A stretch of 64,000 nt of DNA, taken from assembly GCF_900105735.1 (NCBI RefSeq), contig NZ_LT629793.1, positions 2,418,001-2,482,000 on the forward strand, in the 5' to 3' direction. Below the pieces are notes generated by a model. That model made no database searches, was not told the origin of the DNA, and saw only the letters and a list, made by a program, of their open reading frames with translations. This document shows positions 52,104-59,793 of this stretch, piece by piece (within the stretch, counting starts at the first letter, position 1; each line of letters opens with the position of its first letter). The DNA is from Pseudomonas yamanorum (GTDB lineage: Bacteria; Pseudomonadota; Gammaproteobacteria; Pseudomonadales; Pseudomonadaceae). The position numbers and the translations under genes were made by a program.

Positions 52104-52744
52104 ACCGCTCCCAGCGGGCGCAGGCGGTATTGCGGCGGCAATTGCTCGAAGCCACTGATGGTGGTGTTCAGGCTTTTCCAGCGGCCATCCTTAATCCCGT
52201 AGATGCAGCCGTGAACCGACAGGCTCTGCCCACGGTGCCAGGCGTTTTGCACAATGCTGGTATGGCCGACGTTGGCCACTTGCTGGATCACGTTCAGCTC
52301 GCACAGGCGGTCGACGCGTTCCTCTTCCGTGGGCAACTGGGCCAGCACGTCGCGATTTTCGTAGTACAGGTCACGGATGGTGCGCAGCCAGCCGTCGATC
52401 AGGCCCAACTGGTTGTCCTGCATCGAGGCGCGTACACCGCCGCAGCCATAGTGGCCGGTCACCAGGATGTGTTTGACCTTGAGCACGTCAACCGCGTACT
52501 GGATCACCGACAGGCAATTGAGGTCGGTGTGCAGCACCACGTTAGCCACGTTGCGATGCACAAACAGGTCGCCCGGCAGCATGCCGACGATCTCGTTGGC
52601 CGGTACGCGGGCGTCGGAACAGCCGATCCACAGGTATTCCGGGGTTTGCTGGCGGGCGAGCTTGGCGAAGAATTCGGGATCTTCCTGTTTGATCGCATCT
52701 GCCCAGCGTTCGTTGTTATCAAGCAGGTCTTGTAGTTCGTTCAT
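52100..52744 (-). CDS. can: Beta-class carbonic anhydrase
   Basis: The protein has 214 residues. The zinc ligands are in CSDARVPANEI (Cys42, Asp44, Arg46) and GHYGCGG (His98, Cys101). It interconverts CO2 and bicarbonate in the cytoplasm and matches E. coli Can in length and motifs (MNELQDLLDNNERWADAI at the N-terminus). It is a single-gene unit that converges on the SET-domain gene with overlapping stops. Confidence 0.95.
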   Translation of the reverse strand: MNELQDLLDNNERWADAIKQEDPEFFAKLARQQTPEYLWIGCSDARVPANEIVGMLPGDLFVHRNVANVVLHTDLNCLSVIQYAVDVLKVKHILVTGHYGCGGVRASMQDNQLGLIDGWLRTIRDLYYENRDVLAQLPTEEERVDRLCELNVIQQVANVGHTSIVQNAWHRGQSLSVHGCIYGIKDGRWKSLNTTISGFEQLPPQYRLRPLGAV

Positions 52745-52896
52745 CAGGGAAAGCCTCAGGAATGATGCGCAGCTTTGACAGACGACCGCCCATCCGGGTC
52801 ACGCCGATAATTAAAGATAGCCGGCCGGTAATTACTTGAATCTTGGGGAGCCATGCCTGTCCACACACTATAAGCCCCACAGTATGAGGAATCGCC

Positions 52897-53301
52897 ATGA
52901 CTGATTCACGACGTCCATTCGGCGCCACCCAACCGGAGCCGATTGATGACAACGAAGACCGCATGGGCTCCATGCGGGAACTGGATTTTGACGAGGAAGA
53001 ACCGACGGCGGAGATCGGCGACGAGATTCCACCTCGCGAACGCGAGCATCTGATGCCCGACGAACGGGTACGCGAGGCCGGGATGACCGGGGCTTCCACC
53101 GCTGATCATGAATCAACCGATGATGACATGAGCCCGGAAACGCTGATCCGCGAGGATGGTGCGCGGGATGCGCGGGAAGAAGGTGAAGATGGACAGGCCG
53201 ATTGGGACCTGAGCATCGTCGACGAAGACGAGATTGGCGGCGGCAATGGCCTGGATGAAGCCGAACTGGCCGATATCGATCCAGTAGACGGCAACCGCTG
53301 A
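52897..53301 (+). CDS. Highly acidic small protein of unknown function
   Basis: The protein has 134 residues, about a third Asp/Glu, with few hydrophobic stretches, and is probably disordered. Repeated acidic segments include LDFDEEEPTAEIGDE near 29-43 and LSIVDEDEIGGGNGLDEAELADID near 107-130. Pseudomonad homologues are sometimes labelled serine kinase/phosphatase, but no kinase or phosphatase motif is visible. The gene ends just before a REP pair. No function is proposed. Confidence 0.75.
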   Translation: MTDSRRPFGATQPEPIDDNEDRMGSMRELDFDEEEPTAEIGDEIPPREREHLMPDERVREAGMTGASTADHESTDDDMSPETLIREDGARDAREEGEDGQADWDLSIVDEDEIGGGNGLDEAELADIDPVDGNR

Positions 53302-53318
53302 CACGCTGCCGAACTAAA

Positions 53319-53407
53319 TGTGGGAGCGGGCTTGCTCGCGAAGGCGGTGTGTCAGTCATTACATCTGGCGACTGGACCACCGTATTCGCGAGCAAGCCCG
53401 CTCCCAC
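53319..53407. repeat. REP doublet (inverted pair)
   Basis: Two inverted copies of TGTGGGAGCGGGCTTGCTCG are separated by about 40 bp. They lie between the convergent acidic-protein gene and rimI. Same family as 16178 and 59691. Confidence 0.9.
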
Positions 53408-53421
53408 ATTGGGCACTGCGT

Positions 53422-53874
53422 TTAGTCGACCAGGGTGCAGGCCATCACGACCGCATCTTCACGACCACCGACGGCGGGGTAATAATCCCGCCGGCGGCCA
53501 ATCTCGTTGAAACCGTAACGCTCATATAGCCGGAACGCGCCGGTGTTGCTGTCGCGCACTTCCAGGAAACATTCCCGCGCCTTGGCCTCGTAGGCCCGGG
53601 ACATCAGGTGCTCCAGCAGGCTTAAACCCAGGCCACGGCCCTGGTTTTCCGGCTTGACGGTGATGTTCAGCAAGTGCGCTTCATCAAGGATAATCTGCAC
53701 CACCCCATGGCCCACCTGCTGCTCTCCTTCAAACATCAGCCAGATCTGGTACTTGCCCAGCCCATCGAGAAAAATCCCGCGGGTCCAGGGGTGGCTGAAC
53801 GCTGCGTATTCGATCTTCAGTACAGCGTCGAGGTCCGCCTCGGTCATCGGGCGGAAAGATAAAGCTTCACTCAT
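53422..53874 (-). CDS. rimI: Ribosomal protein S18-alanine N-acetyltransferase RimI
   Basis: The protein has 150 residues and one GNAT domain. The acetyl-CoA motif VKPENQGRGLGLSLLEHLM lies near 76-94, FLEVRDSNTGAFRLYERYGF near 104-123, and IGRRRDYYP near 127-135. It acetylates the N-terminal alanine of S18. It overlaps the upstream psi-subunit gene by 8 bp, the same pairing as E. coli holD-rimI, which supports both calls. Confidence 0.93.
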   Translation of the reverse strand: MSEALSFRPMTEADLDAVLKIEYAAFSHPWTRGIFLDGLGKYQIWLMFEGEQQVGHGVVQIILDEAHLLNITVKPENQGRGLGLSLLEHLMSRAYEAKARECFLEVRDSNTGAFRLYERYGFNEIGRRRDYYPAVGGREDAVVMACTLVD

Positions 53875-54643
53875 CGGTACTTTTCCAGCGCGCCATCAGC
53901 CGGCGCATGGCTTGCCAGACATCAGCCTTACGCTGTGGCTCTTCCATTAATAGTTCCAGGCCCGGCAGAGCCCAGACGGAGCCCAGGCCTTCGACCTGCA
54001 GTTCGCGGTACCAGGCCTCGGCATTCGCTTCACCGGCAAAACGCACGGCGGGCAGGCCGATCAGCCACAGGCACACGCAGGGTTCGTCTTCCAGGCGCGC
54101 CGAGACAAAACCTTGCACAAAATCCCGCGCGGCTTCCGGCCCCTGATCCATGGTGCCCCGGGCCAGCAGCGGCCAGCGCACCGGTTCACCAACGATTTGC
54201 GGGCTGTCGGGCAAGCCGGCGGCGCGCAACATGTCCTTGAGCAGCAGATAGGCCGGGTCGCGGGTCTGGAAGCGCTCGCCTGTCGGCAACTCCACCAGCA
54301 GCAGGCAACGCCCGGCCCGCAGCAGTTGCAGGGCAAAGCGCGGCGGAGGCACGACTGGAGCCTTGACCACGGCAGGTGCCTCTTCGGCGACGACCGGCTT
54401 GGCCACCGGCGACGGGCGCGGCACTTCGACCTTTGGCCGGACCACCGGGGTTTCTGCCACGGGCTTGACCAGCGGCACCGGCGCAGCCGCCTCCTCACCC
54501 GAAGGCCCGAAAGCCTCGAACGGCTCCGGGGCCTCCAGCAGCTCGGGCCGCGAGGGGGCGGCGAACGGTAATTCAGTGCGCGGCAGCCAGTTGACCACCT
54601 GCATGGCGGTCAAGTAAGCGCGACGTCGGGACTCGATAAGCAA
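53867..54643 (-). CDS. holD: Cryptic DNA polymerase III psi subunit (HolD-like) of pseudomonads
   Basis: The protein has 258 residues, read from a TTG at 54643. The first residues (ESRRRAYLTAMQVVNWLPRTE) fit the chi-binding N-terminus of E. coli psi (SRR, then L, hydrophobic, W and R at the same spacing), which favours this start over the ATG at 54604. A Pro/Ala/Val-rich linker (about 35-100) precedes a C-terminal domain (about 103-258). Psi links the clamp loader to chi and SSB. A divergent psi was described in P. aeruginosa next to rimI. The linker may cause mislabelling as TonB-like. Confidence 0.8.
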   Translation of the reverse strand: MLIESRRRAYLTAMQVVNWLPRTELPFAAPSRPELLEAPEPFEAFGPSGEEAAAPVPLVKPVAETPVVRPKVEVPRPSPVAKPVVAEEAPAVVKAPVVPPPRFALQLLRAGRCLLLVELPTGERFQTRDPAYLLLKDMLRAAGLPDSPQIVGEPVRWPLLARGTMDQGPEAARDFVQGFVSARLEDEPCVCLWLIGLPAVRFAGEANAEAWYRELQVEGLGSVWALPGLELLMEEPQRKADVWQAMRRLMARWKSTDE

Positions 54644-54655
54644 AGGTCGGCCACT

Positions 54656-54664
54656 TGTGGATAA
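54656..54664 (-). promoter_or_regulatory. DnaA box next to the psi-subunit gene
   Basis: TTATCCACA on the minus strand is the exact DnaA consensus. It lies 12 bp upstream of the psi-gene start, in the likely promoter or leader. Confidence 0.65.
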
Positions 54665-54742
54665 CTAAAGAACGGGGATTCTACCGCCCTTCGACGAAGA
54701 TCGCCCGCAGTTGATCGTTCCGGTGAGCGCCTCACGACCGGC

Positions 54743-54751
54743 TGTGGATAA
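54743..54751 (-). promoter_or_regulatory. Second DnaA box, upstream of mksF
   Basis: A second exact TTATCCACA, in the same orientation, lies 87 bp from the first and 59 bp before mksF. Confidence 0.65.
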
Positions 54752-54810
54752 ATCCCACCCCCGATGCAGTACAATCGCTGCTTTTAATCGCTAACCAGCC
54801 GGCCATTCCG

Positions 54811-56088
54811 ATGATCGAACCCAAGCGCGTCTTGCGCGCCCTCGCCGAACACTGGGCCCTGCTTGAGCCACTGTGCGAACACTTCGACCAAGGCACCCTG
54901 AGCCTCAGCGAACTGCGCGCCCAACTGGCTGCCCAACAACTGGACAGCACGCCACAGGACATCACCAGCCTGCTGGACGTGTGGATTCGCCTGGATATCC
55001 TGGTGCCTGTCGCCAAGAGCCCGAACCGTTTCGAGCTCAACGCACAGATCCACGACTTCCTGGCGTATCTTCGCAAGGAGCACCGGCTAGGCCTGTGCCT
55101 GGAGATCGAAGCCTACCTGCGCCACCTTGAGCGCCTGGCGGGTTATATCCAGGACGCCTTCGACATCCGTGACGGCCATGACCTGGCGCGCCAACTGCGC
55201 CTGCTGGACATGCGCGTGCGGGACGTGCTGAAAAAACTCGCCAACGACGAACAGGCCCTCGCGGCCGTAGCCGACCGCGCCAAGACCAGCGACCGGCAGA
55301 TCCCGTTGCGCCAGCGTTACGCCGAAGTACTGGCGACCTGGGACGAATACGTCGAACCGATGATTCAGTTGGTGAACGCCGACGGCGCCTTCGAACAAGG
55401 CGTGCGCAAGGTCGAGAACGTGCTGTTGCGCATGCTCACCGAACAGCAGCGCCTCGGCCACCTGGTGGACGACGACATGCTGCTGCGCACCCATGCGCGC
55501 ATCCTCGAAATGCAGACCAGCGCTCAGTTGACCTTGCGTCACGCCCGGGAACTGCTGCTGCCGTTGCGTGAAGAAGCTCGCCGGCACAACGCCGTGACCC
55601 GTGGCGCGGCGCTGGCCTTGTCGGCGATTCGCCGCAAGGGCCTGGACGCGGTGCCGCAAGCGGCGATGCCGATGTTCACCCGGCCGCAAAGCACCTTTCT
55701 CGGCAGTGCCAGCCAAGTCGAAGCCTATGTGTACGCCCTGGCCAACTTCGAACCGAAGCCGGCGCGTTTCCCCAAGGCGCACAAATCCCACAAGGGCGAA
55801 GCCCCTCGCGCGCCGCGCACGGTCAAGGAGATGCTCGAGCGCTGCGAAGACGCGCTGCCGATGCCGGACCTGATGACTTGGCTGCTGGAGCAGGAACCGG
55901 ACGGCGCAACCGACGAGTTGCTGTACTGGTTCTCACGCCTGTCGCGGGAGAAACGCTTCAAGCGCGAACGTCTGGAACGACGGGATTACCACACTCACGA
56001 GCACCAGGTCAGCCTGCGCTCATTCGCCCTGCTTCCAGCCAGTATTGATACGGCCGGGAATTCTGCGAGCACCCCTCATGCATCTTGA
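54811..56088 (+). CDS. mksF: MksF, kleisin subunit of a MukBEF-like condensin
   Basis: The protein has 425 residues, mostly helical. It is the MukF/kleisin-type first gene of the mksF-mksE-mksB operon (P. aeruginosa order). An N-terminal winged-helix part (about 1-100), a helical middle (100-290) and a C-terminal winged-helix part (about 340-410) are suggested. It bridges the MksB heads. It overlaps mksE by 11 bp. Such condensins help organise and partition the chromosome. It is assigned by operon and length, since the sequence evolves quickly. Confidence 0.88.
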   Translation: MIEPKRVLRALAEHWALLEPLCEHFDQGTLSLSELRAQLAAQQLDSTPQDITSLLDVWIRLDILVPVAKSPNRFELNAQIHDFLAYLRKEHRLGLCLEIEAYLRHLERLAGYIQDAFDIRDGHDLARQLRLLDMRVRDVLKKLANDEQALAAVADRAKTSDRQIPLRQRYAEVLATWDEYVEPMIQLVNADGAFEQGVRKVENVLLRMLTEQQRLGHLVDDDMLLRTHARILEMQTSAQLTLRHARELLLPLREEARRHNAVTRGAALALSAIRRKGLDAVPQAAMPMFTRPQSTFLGSASQVEAYVYALANFEPKPARFPKAHKSHKGEAPRAPRTVKEMLERCEDALPMPDLMTWLLEQEPDGATDELLYWFSRLSREKRFKRERLERRDYHTHEHQVSLRSFALLPASIDTAGNSASTPHAS

Positions 56089-56785
56089 TCTATCCGAACT
56101 GTCCCAGCTGGCGCCGATCTTTCGCGAGCTGTTCAAGGGTTACCACGTCAGCCGCCGCGACCCGGAGCTGTACGCCCAACTGTCGAACTTCCAGGACCAG
56201 TACCGCACGCTGTTCAAGGCCCTGGGCTTTGAGCTGGTGTGCGACACCCGGGGTTTCTACTACTTCGTGCCGGACTCGGCCGTGGCTGCCGCGCAGGTCA
56301 ACAAGACCGCCCAGCGTCTGGCGTTGTTCACCTTCATCATCGTCGAGCACCTGGCCGACCAGGGCCGCGACCCGATCGCCGTGCTTGACGGTGGCAGCCT
56401 GGGCCGTGATGAGCTGCCGTCGTTGCTGGAAAAGTACCGCGACCTGTTTATCCAGGCCGAAGTGCAGACCGTCGAGGAACTGGAAGAAAAAATCATGCGC
56501 CGCATGACTCAGCTGGGTTTTGCCGGTGAAGAGAACGGTATCTACCGCTTCCTGCCGCCGATGCACCGCTTCCTCGATGTGTGCCTCTCGGTCCAGCAGG
56601 ACCGCGACCTGGCCGCGAGCATCCACAGCGTGTTGCCGTTGCCGGCCCCGGTGATCATCGACGAAGACAGCGATGAAAAACTGCTGAAGACCGATGACCC
56701 GCTGGACTTGAGTGACTTCGCGGACGAAAGCGAAGAAGACGCCCTGGCCCGTGCCATTGCCGAAGAACAGGAGACCGATGCATGA
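56078..56785 (+). CDS. mksE: MksE subunit of a MukBEF-like condensin
   Basis: The protein has 235 residues from MHLDLSELSQLAPIFRELF; a longer frame from 56045 runs inside mksF. The body contains two winged-helix regions, with RRMTQLGFAGEENGIYRFLPP near 148-168. The last about 40 residues are very acidic (SDFADESEEDALARAIAEEQ). It binds the kleisin MksF as a dimer. It overlaps mksF by 11 bp and mksB by 4 bp. Confidence 0.88.
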   Translation: MHLDLSELSQLAPIFRELFKGYHVSRRDPELYAQLSNFQDQYRTLFKALGFELVCDTRGFYYFVPDSAVAAAQVNKTAQRLALFTFIIVEHLADQGRDPIAVLDGGSLGRDELPSLLEKYRDLFIQAEVQTVEELEEKIMRRMTQLGFAGEENGIYRFLPPMHRFLDVCLSVQQDRDLAASIHSVLPLPAPVIIDEDSDEKLLKTDDPLDLSDFADESEEDALARAIAEEQETDA

Positions 56786-59622
56786 GCAAGGAACGCTACG
56801 GCATTCGCCGCTTCGCCCTTTTGAACACTGCCGGTTACAGCCTGGGTTTGTTCCCGCTGGAAGAACCGCTGTCGGTGTACGGCGCGAACAACCTCGGCAA
56901 ATCGGCTTCGATCAACGCGTTGCAGTTCCCGATTCTGGCGCGCATGTCGGACATGAGTTTCGGCAAGTACACCCTGGAGCAATCCCGGCGTTTCTACTTT
57001 GCTACCGACACCAGCTACATCCTGGTGGAAGTGGCCCTGCCCCACGGCCCGCACGTGATCGGCGTGGTTGGTCGCGGCCCGGGCGGTGGTTTCGGTCACC
57101 AGTTCTTTGCCTACGCCGGCAAGCTGGACCTGGCGCACTACCAGAAGAACGACACCTGCCTGCGCCAGAAAGAGCTATTTACCAACCTTGAGCGTGAAGG
57201 CCTGAAAGCCTATGAACTCAAGCCGGATGAACTGCGACGTTTGCTGGTGGGCGGCCACACGTCGATCCCGCTGGACCTGACCCTGATTCCGCTGCGCTCC
57301 ACCAGCGAGCAGAGCCTGAAGACCTTCCGTGCGTTGTTTATCAACTTGCTGCACATGCGGGAAATTACCGCGGCCAAGTTGAAACAGCTGTTCCTCGATG
57401 CCTTCGAACACAGCCTGCGTTCCGGCAGTGTCGATTACATCGCGGCGTGTGAAGAAGCCTTCCGTGATGTACGACGCATGGAGCAGGACTACAACTCATT
57501 GGTAGCCGCCGGCCCGCTGGTGGAAGCGCTGTCCAATGGCGTGAAACAGCGGGAAATCCTGCGGGGCAAACTGCATCGCCTGTCGCCGCTGCTGGATTCG
57601 TTGTTGGGCACTTGGTCGGACTACGCCAGTGCGCGCAAGGAAGAGCTGACGATTCAGGCCGAGCATTACCGCAACGAGCAAGACGCACTGCAGAACGACC
57701 AGCGCGGCGGCACTCAGGAGTTGATGCGCCTGGAGCGGGAAATCAGCGGCATTCAGCGCTGGCTCGGTGAGCTGTCGGTGCTCAAGCATCGCTTCGCCCT
57801 GGTGGATGACGTCAAGGTGCTGGAGCAACAACTGCTGGCCGCCAAGGATGCTCACGATGAATTGGCCGGGGCCTTGGCGCAGTCGCGTCAGTTCAGTGCC
57901 GAGGATCTGGACGAGCGTCTGCGGGACCTGGAAAAACGCCTGAAGTCGGTGAAGCAACAACTCGATCACGCCGACAACAACAGCTACGCCAAGCTGCGGG
58001 AAGAATTCTCGCAGCAGGATGTCGAGCGTCTGATGCGCTTGTTCAACAGTTCGCTGTTCAGCTTGCCGCTGGGTGAGCATGGCATCACCCTGGATGAAGA
58101 CGGCCTGTGGGTGAAATCCCTGGAGCAGATCCTCGATGGCTTCAAGGGTGAGCGTTTTGAAGTGCCGGGATTGGCCATCGATATCTCGCATATCGAGCCG
58201 CCGGCATTGCAGGCCTTGGCTGACCGCGCTGCGTTGCGCGACCAGAAAGAACGCCTGGAAAAAGAACTCAAGCAACTGAAAACCCAGCAAGCCGTGGCGG
58301 CTGACCGTGCGGCAAGCAAGACCCAGACTGAAGCCTTGTACCAACAGGTATTGGACGCACAGAAGGCGCTGGAAGATTTCCGCCGCTCGCAAACCCTGAG
58401 CGCAGAAGAAGGCGAGAAGCTGGAAAGCCTGGCGCAGATGGAAGCAGCCCAGGACGAGTTGAAGCGTTCCAGCGATGCGTTTACCGAACGCGTCCAGCAA
58501 CTGTCGGCCAAGCTGCAATTGGTAGGCCGCCAGATTGGTGATATGGAAGCCAAGCAGCGCACGCTGGATGACGCGTTGCGTCGTCGTCATCTGCTGCCGG
58601 CGGACTTGCCGTTTGGTACGCCGTTCATGGACCCGGTGGACGACTCCATGGAAAACCTGCTGCCGCTGCTCAATGACTATCAGGACAGTTGGCAAGGTTT
58701 GCTGCGCGCTGACGGCCAGATCGACGCGCTGTATGCACAGGTGCGCCTCAAGGGAGTGGCCAAGTTCGACAGTGAAGACGATATGGAGCGCCGCCTGCAC
58801 TTGCTGATCAACGCTTACGCGCACCGTACGGATGAAGCCCTGACGCTGGGCAAGGCGCGGCGTGCGGCGGTCACCGATATCGCACGCACCTTGCGCAATA
58901 TCCGCAGCGACTACGACAGCCTTGAGCACCAGTTGGCGTTGTTCAACCGCGAGATCAACAAGCGTCAGGTATCCAACCTGCAGAGCTTCCGCATCGTGCT
59001 CGCGCCGAACAAGGAAGCCCTCAAGCATATCGACCAGATCATCCACAGTGCCGGTCAGTATGAAGAGGGTGAAACCCTGTCGGTCTTCGACCTGAGCCAG
59101 AGCGCCGAGCAGGACAACAAGAACGAGGAAGCCAAGGAATACCTGGCGCGCCTGGTTGCGGCCAACCATAACCAGTTGGGCCTCAAGGACTTGTTCGAAT
59201 TGGCGTTCGAGATCACCAAGGTCAACGGCCAGCCGATCATTCACACCGACATTGATGGCGCCGCCTCCAACGGCACCACCATGACCATCAAGGCGCTGAC
59301 CAACATGTACTTGTTGCTGCACTTGATGGACCGCGATCAGGCAGGTCGTGTGCGCTTGCCGTACTACCTCGATGAGGCCGCGGATATCGATGAGAAGAAC
59401 CAGGCGGCGTTGCTGGAAACCAGCTTGCAGCTGGGCTTCGTACCGATTCTGGCCAGTGTGAAGCCACAGGTTTCCGCCCAGGTGGCGATTGACCTGGAAG
59501 GCGGCAGCGGGCCGAACGGGATCTACATTGATGAAGCGGACTGGAAGTACATCCGCCGTCACGATGTGGTGAAGGCGACGGTGAATGTGCAGGCGGATGA
59601 GCCGGAGTTGGATGAGGTTTAA
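56782..59622 (+). CDS. mksB: MksB, SMC-like ATPase of a MukBEF-like condensin
   Basis: The protein has 946 residues. The Walker A motif YGANNLGKSASINAL is near 33-47. A coiled-coil arm covers about 260-430 and 500-630, with a hinge around 440-500. Signature and Walker B-like elements are near 790-890, including RLPYYLDEAADIDEKNQAALLE and LGFVPILASVKPQ. It is shorter than MukB, as expected for MksB. It drives ATP-dependent DNA loop formation with MksE and MksF. No JetD/MksG nuclease gene follows; the operon ends in a terminator, so this is the chromosome-organising form rather than a full Wadjet set. Confidence 0.93.
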   Translation: MSKERYGIRRFALLNTAGYSLGLFPLEEPLSVYGANNLGKSASINALQFPILARMSDMSFGKYTLEQSRRFYFATDTSYILVEVALPHGPHVIGVVGRGPGGGFGHQFFAYAGKLDLAHYQKNDTCLRQKELFTNLEREGLKAYELKPDELRRLLVGGHTSIPLDLTLIPLRSTSEQSLKTFRALFINLLHMREITAAKLKQLFLDAFEHSLRSGSVDYIAACEEAFRDVRRMEQDYNSLVAAGPLVEALSNGVKQREILRGKLHRLSPLLDSLLGTWSDYASARKEELTIQAEHYRNEQDALQNDQRGGTQELMRLEREISGIQRWLGELSVLKHRFALVDDVKVLEQQLLAAKDAHDELAGALAQSRQFSAEDLDERLRDLEKRLKSVKQQLDHADNNSYAKLREEFSQQDVERLMRLFNSSLFSLPLGEHGITLDEDGLWVKSLEQILDGFKGERFEVPGLAIDISHIEPPALQALADRAALRDQKERLEKELKQLKTQQAVAADRAASKTQTEALYQQVLDAQKALEDFRRSQTLSAEEGEKLESLAQMEAAQDELKRSSDAFTERVQQLSAKLQLVGRQIGDMEAKQRTLDDALRRRHLLPADLPFGTPFMDPVDDSMENLLPLLNDYQDSWQGLLRADGQIDALYAQVRLKGVAKFDSEDDMERRLHLLINAYAHRTDEALTLGKARRAAVTDIARTLRNIRSDYDSLEHQLALFNREINKRQVSNLQSFRIVLAPNKEALKHIDQIIHSAGQYEEGETLSVFDLSQSAEQDNKNEEAKEYLARLVAANHNQLGLKDLFELAFEITKVNGQPIIHTDIDGAASNGTTMTIKALTNMYLLLHLMDRDQAGRVRLPYYLDEAADIDEKNQAALLETSLQLGFVPILASVKPQVSAQVAIDLEGGSGPNGIYIDEADWKYIRRHDVVKATVNVQADEPELDEV

Positions 59623-59640
59623 TCAGCCGCGCTGAAATGC

Positions 59641-59678
59641 AAAAAGGCCGCGATCTTTTGGATCGCGGCCTTTTTTTT
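59641..59678 (+). terminator. Intrinsic terminator of the mksFEB operon
   Basis: AAGGCCGCGATC and GATCGCGGCCTT form a 12-bp stem around a TTTTG loop, followed by eight T. A-runs on the other side make it bidirectional. Confidence 0.93.
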
Positions 59679-59690
59679 GGTGTTCTTGAG

Positions 59691-59783
59691 GGCCTCTTCG
59701 CGAGCAAGCCCGCTCCCACATTCAATCGGGTTCCTTCAGGGGGAACTGGGTCAAATGTGGGAGCGGGCTTGCTCGCGAAGGCC
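59691..59783. repeat. REP doublet in the inverse arrangement
   Basis: Copies of the CGGGCTTGCTCGCGAA family face each other in the opposite order (tails out) to 16178 and 53319, with about 35 bp between. It lies between the mksFEB terminator and the end of the pqi operon. Confidence 0.88.
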
Positions 59784-59793
59784 GCGCCTCGGT

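Noticed and set aside
54644..54810. A replication origin at the two DnaA boxes
   Set aside because: Only two boxes, no AT-rich unwinding region, and neither dnaA/dnaN nor other origin genes are nearby.
57496..59562. A 688-codon open frame opposite mksB
   Set aside because: It mirrors the coding strand's third-position bias, and mksB has clear SMC motifs on the other strand.
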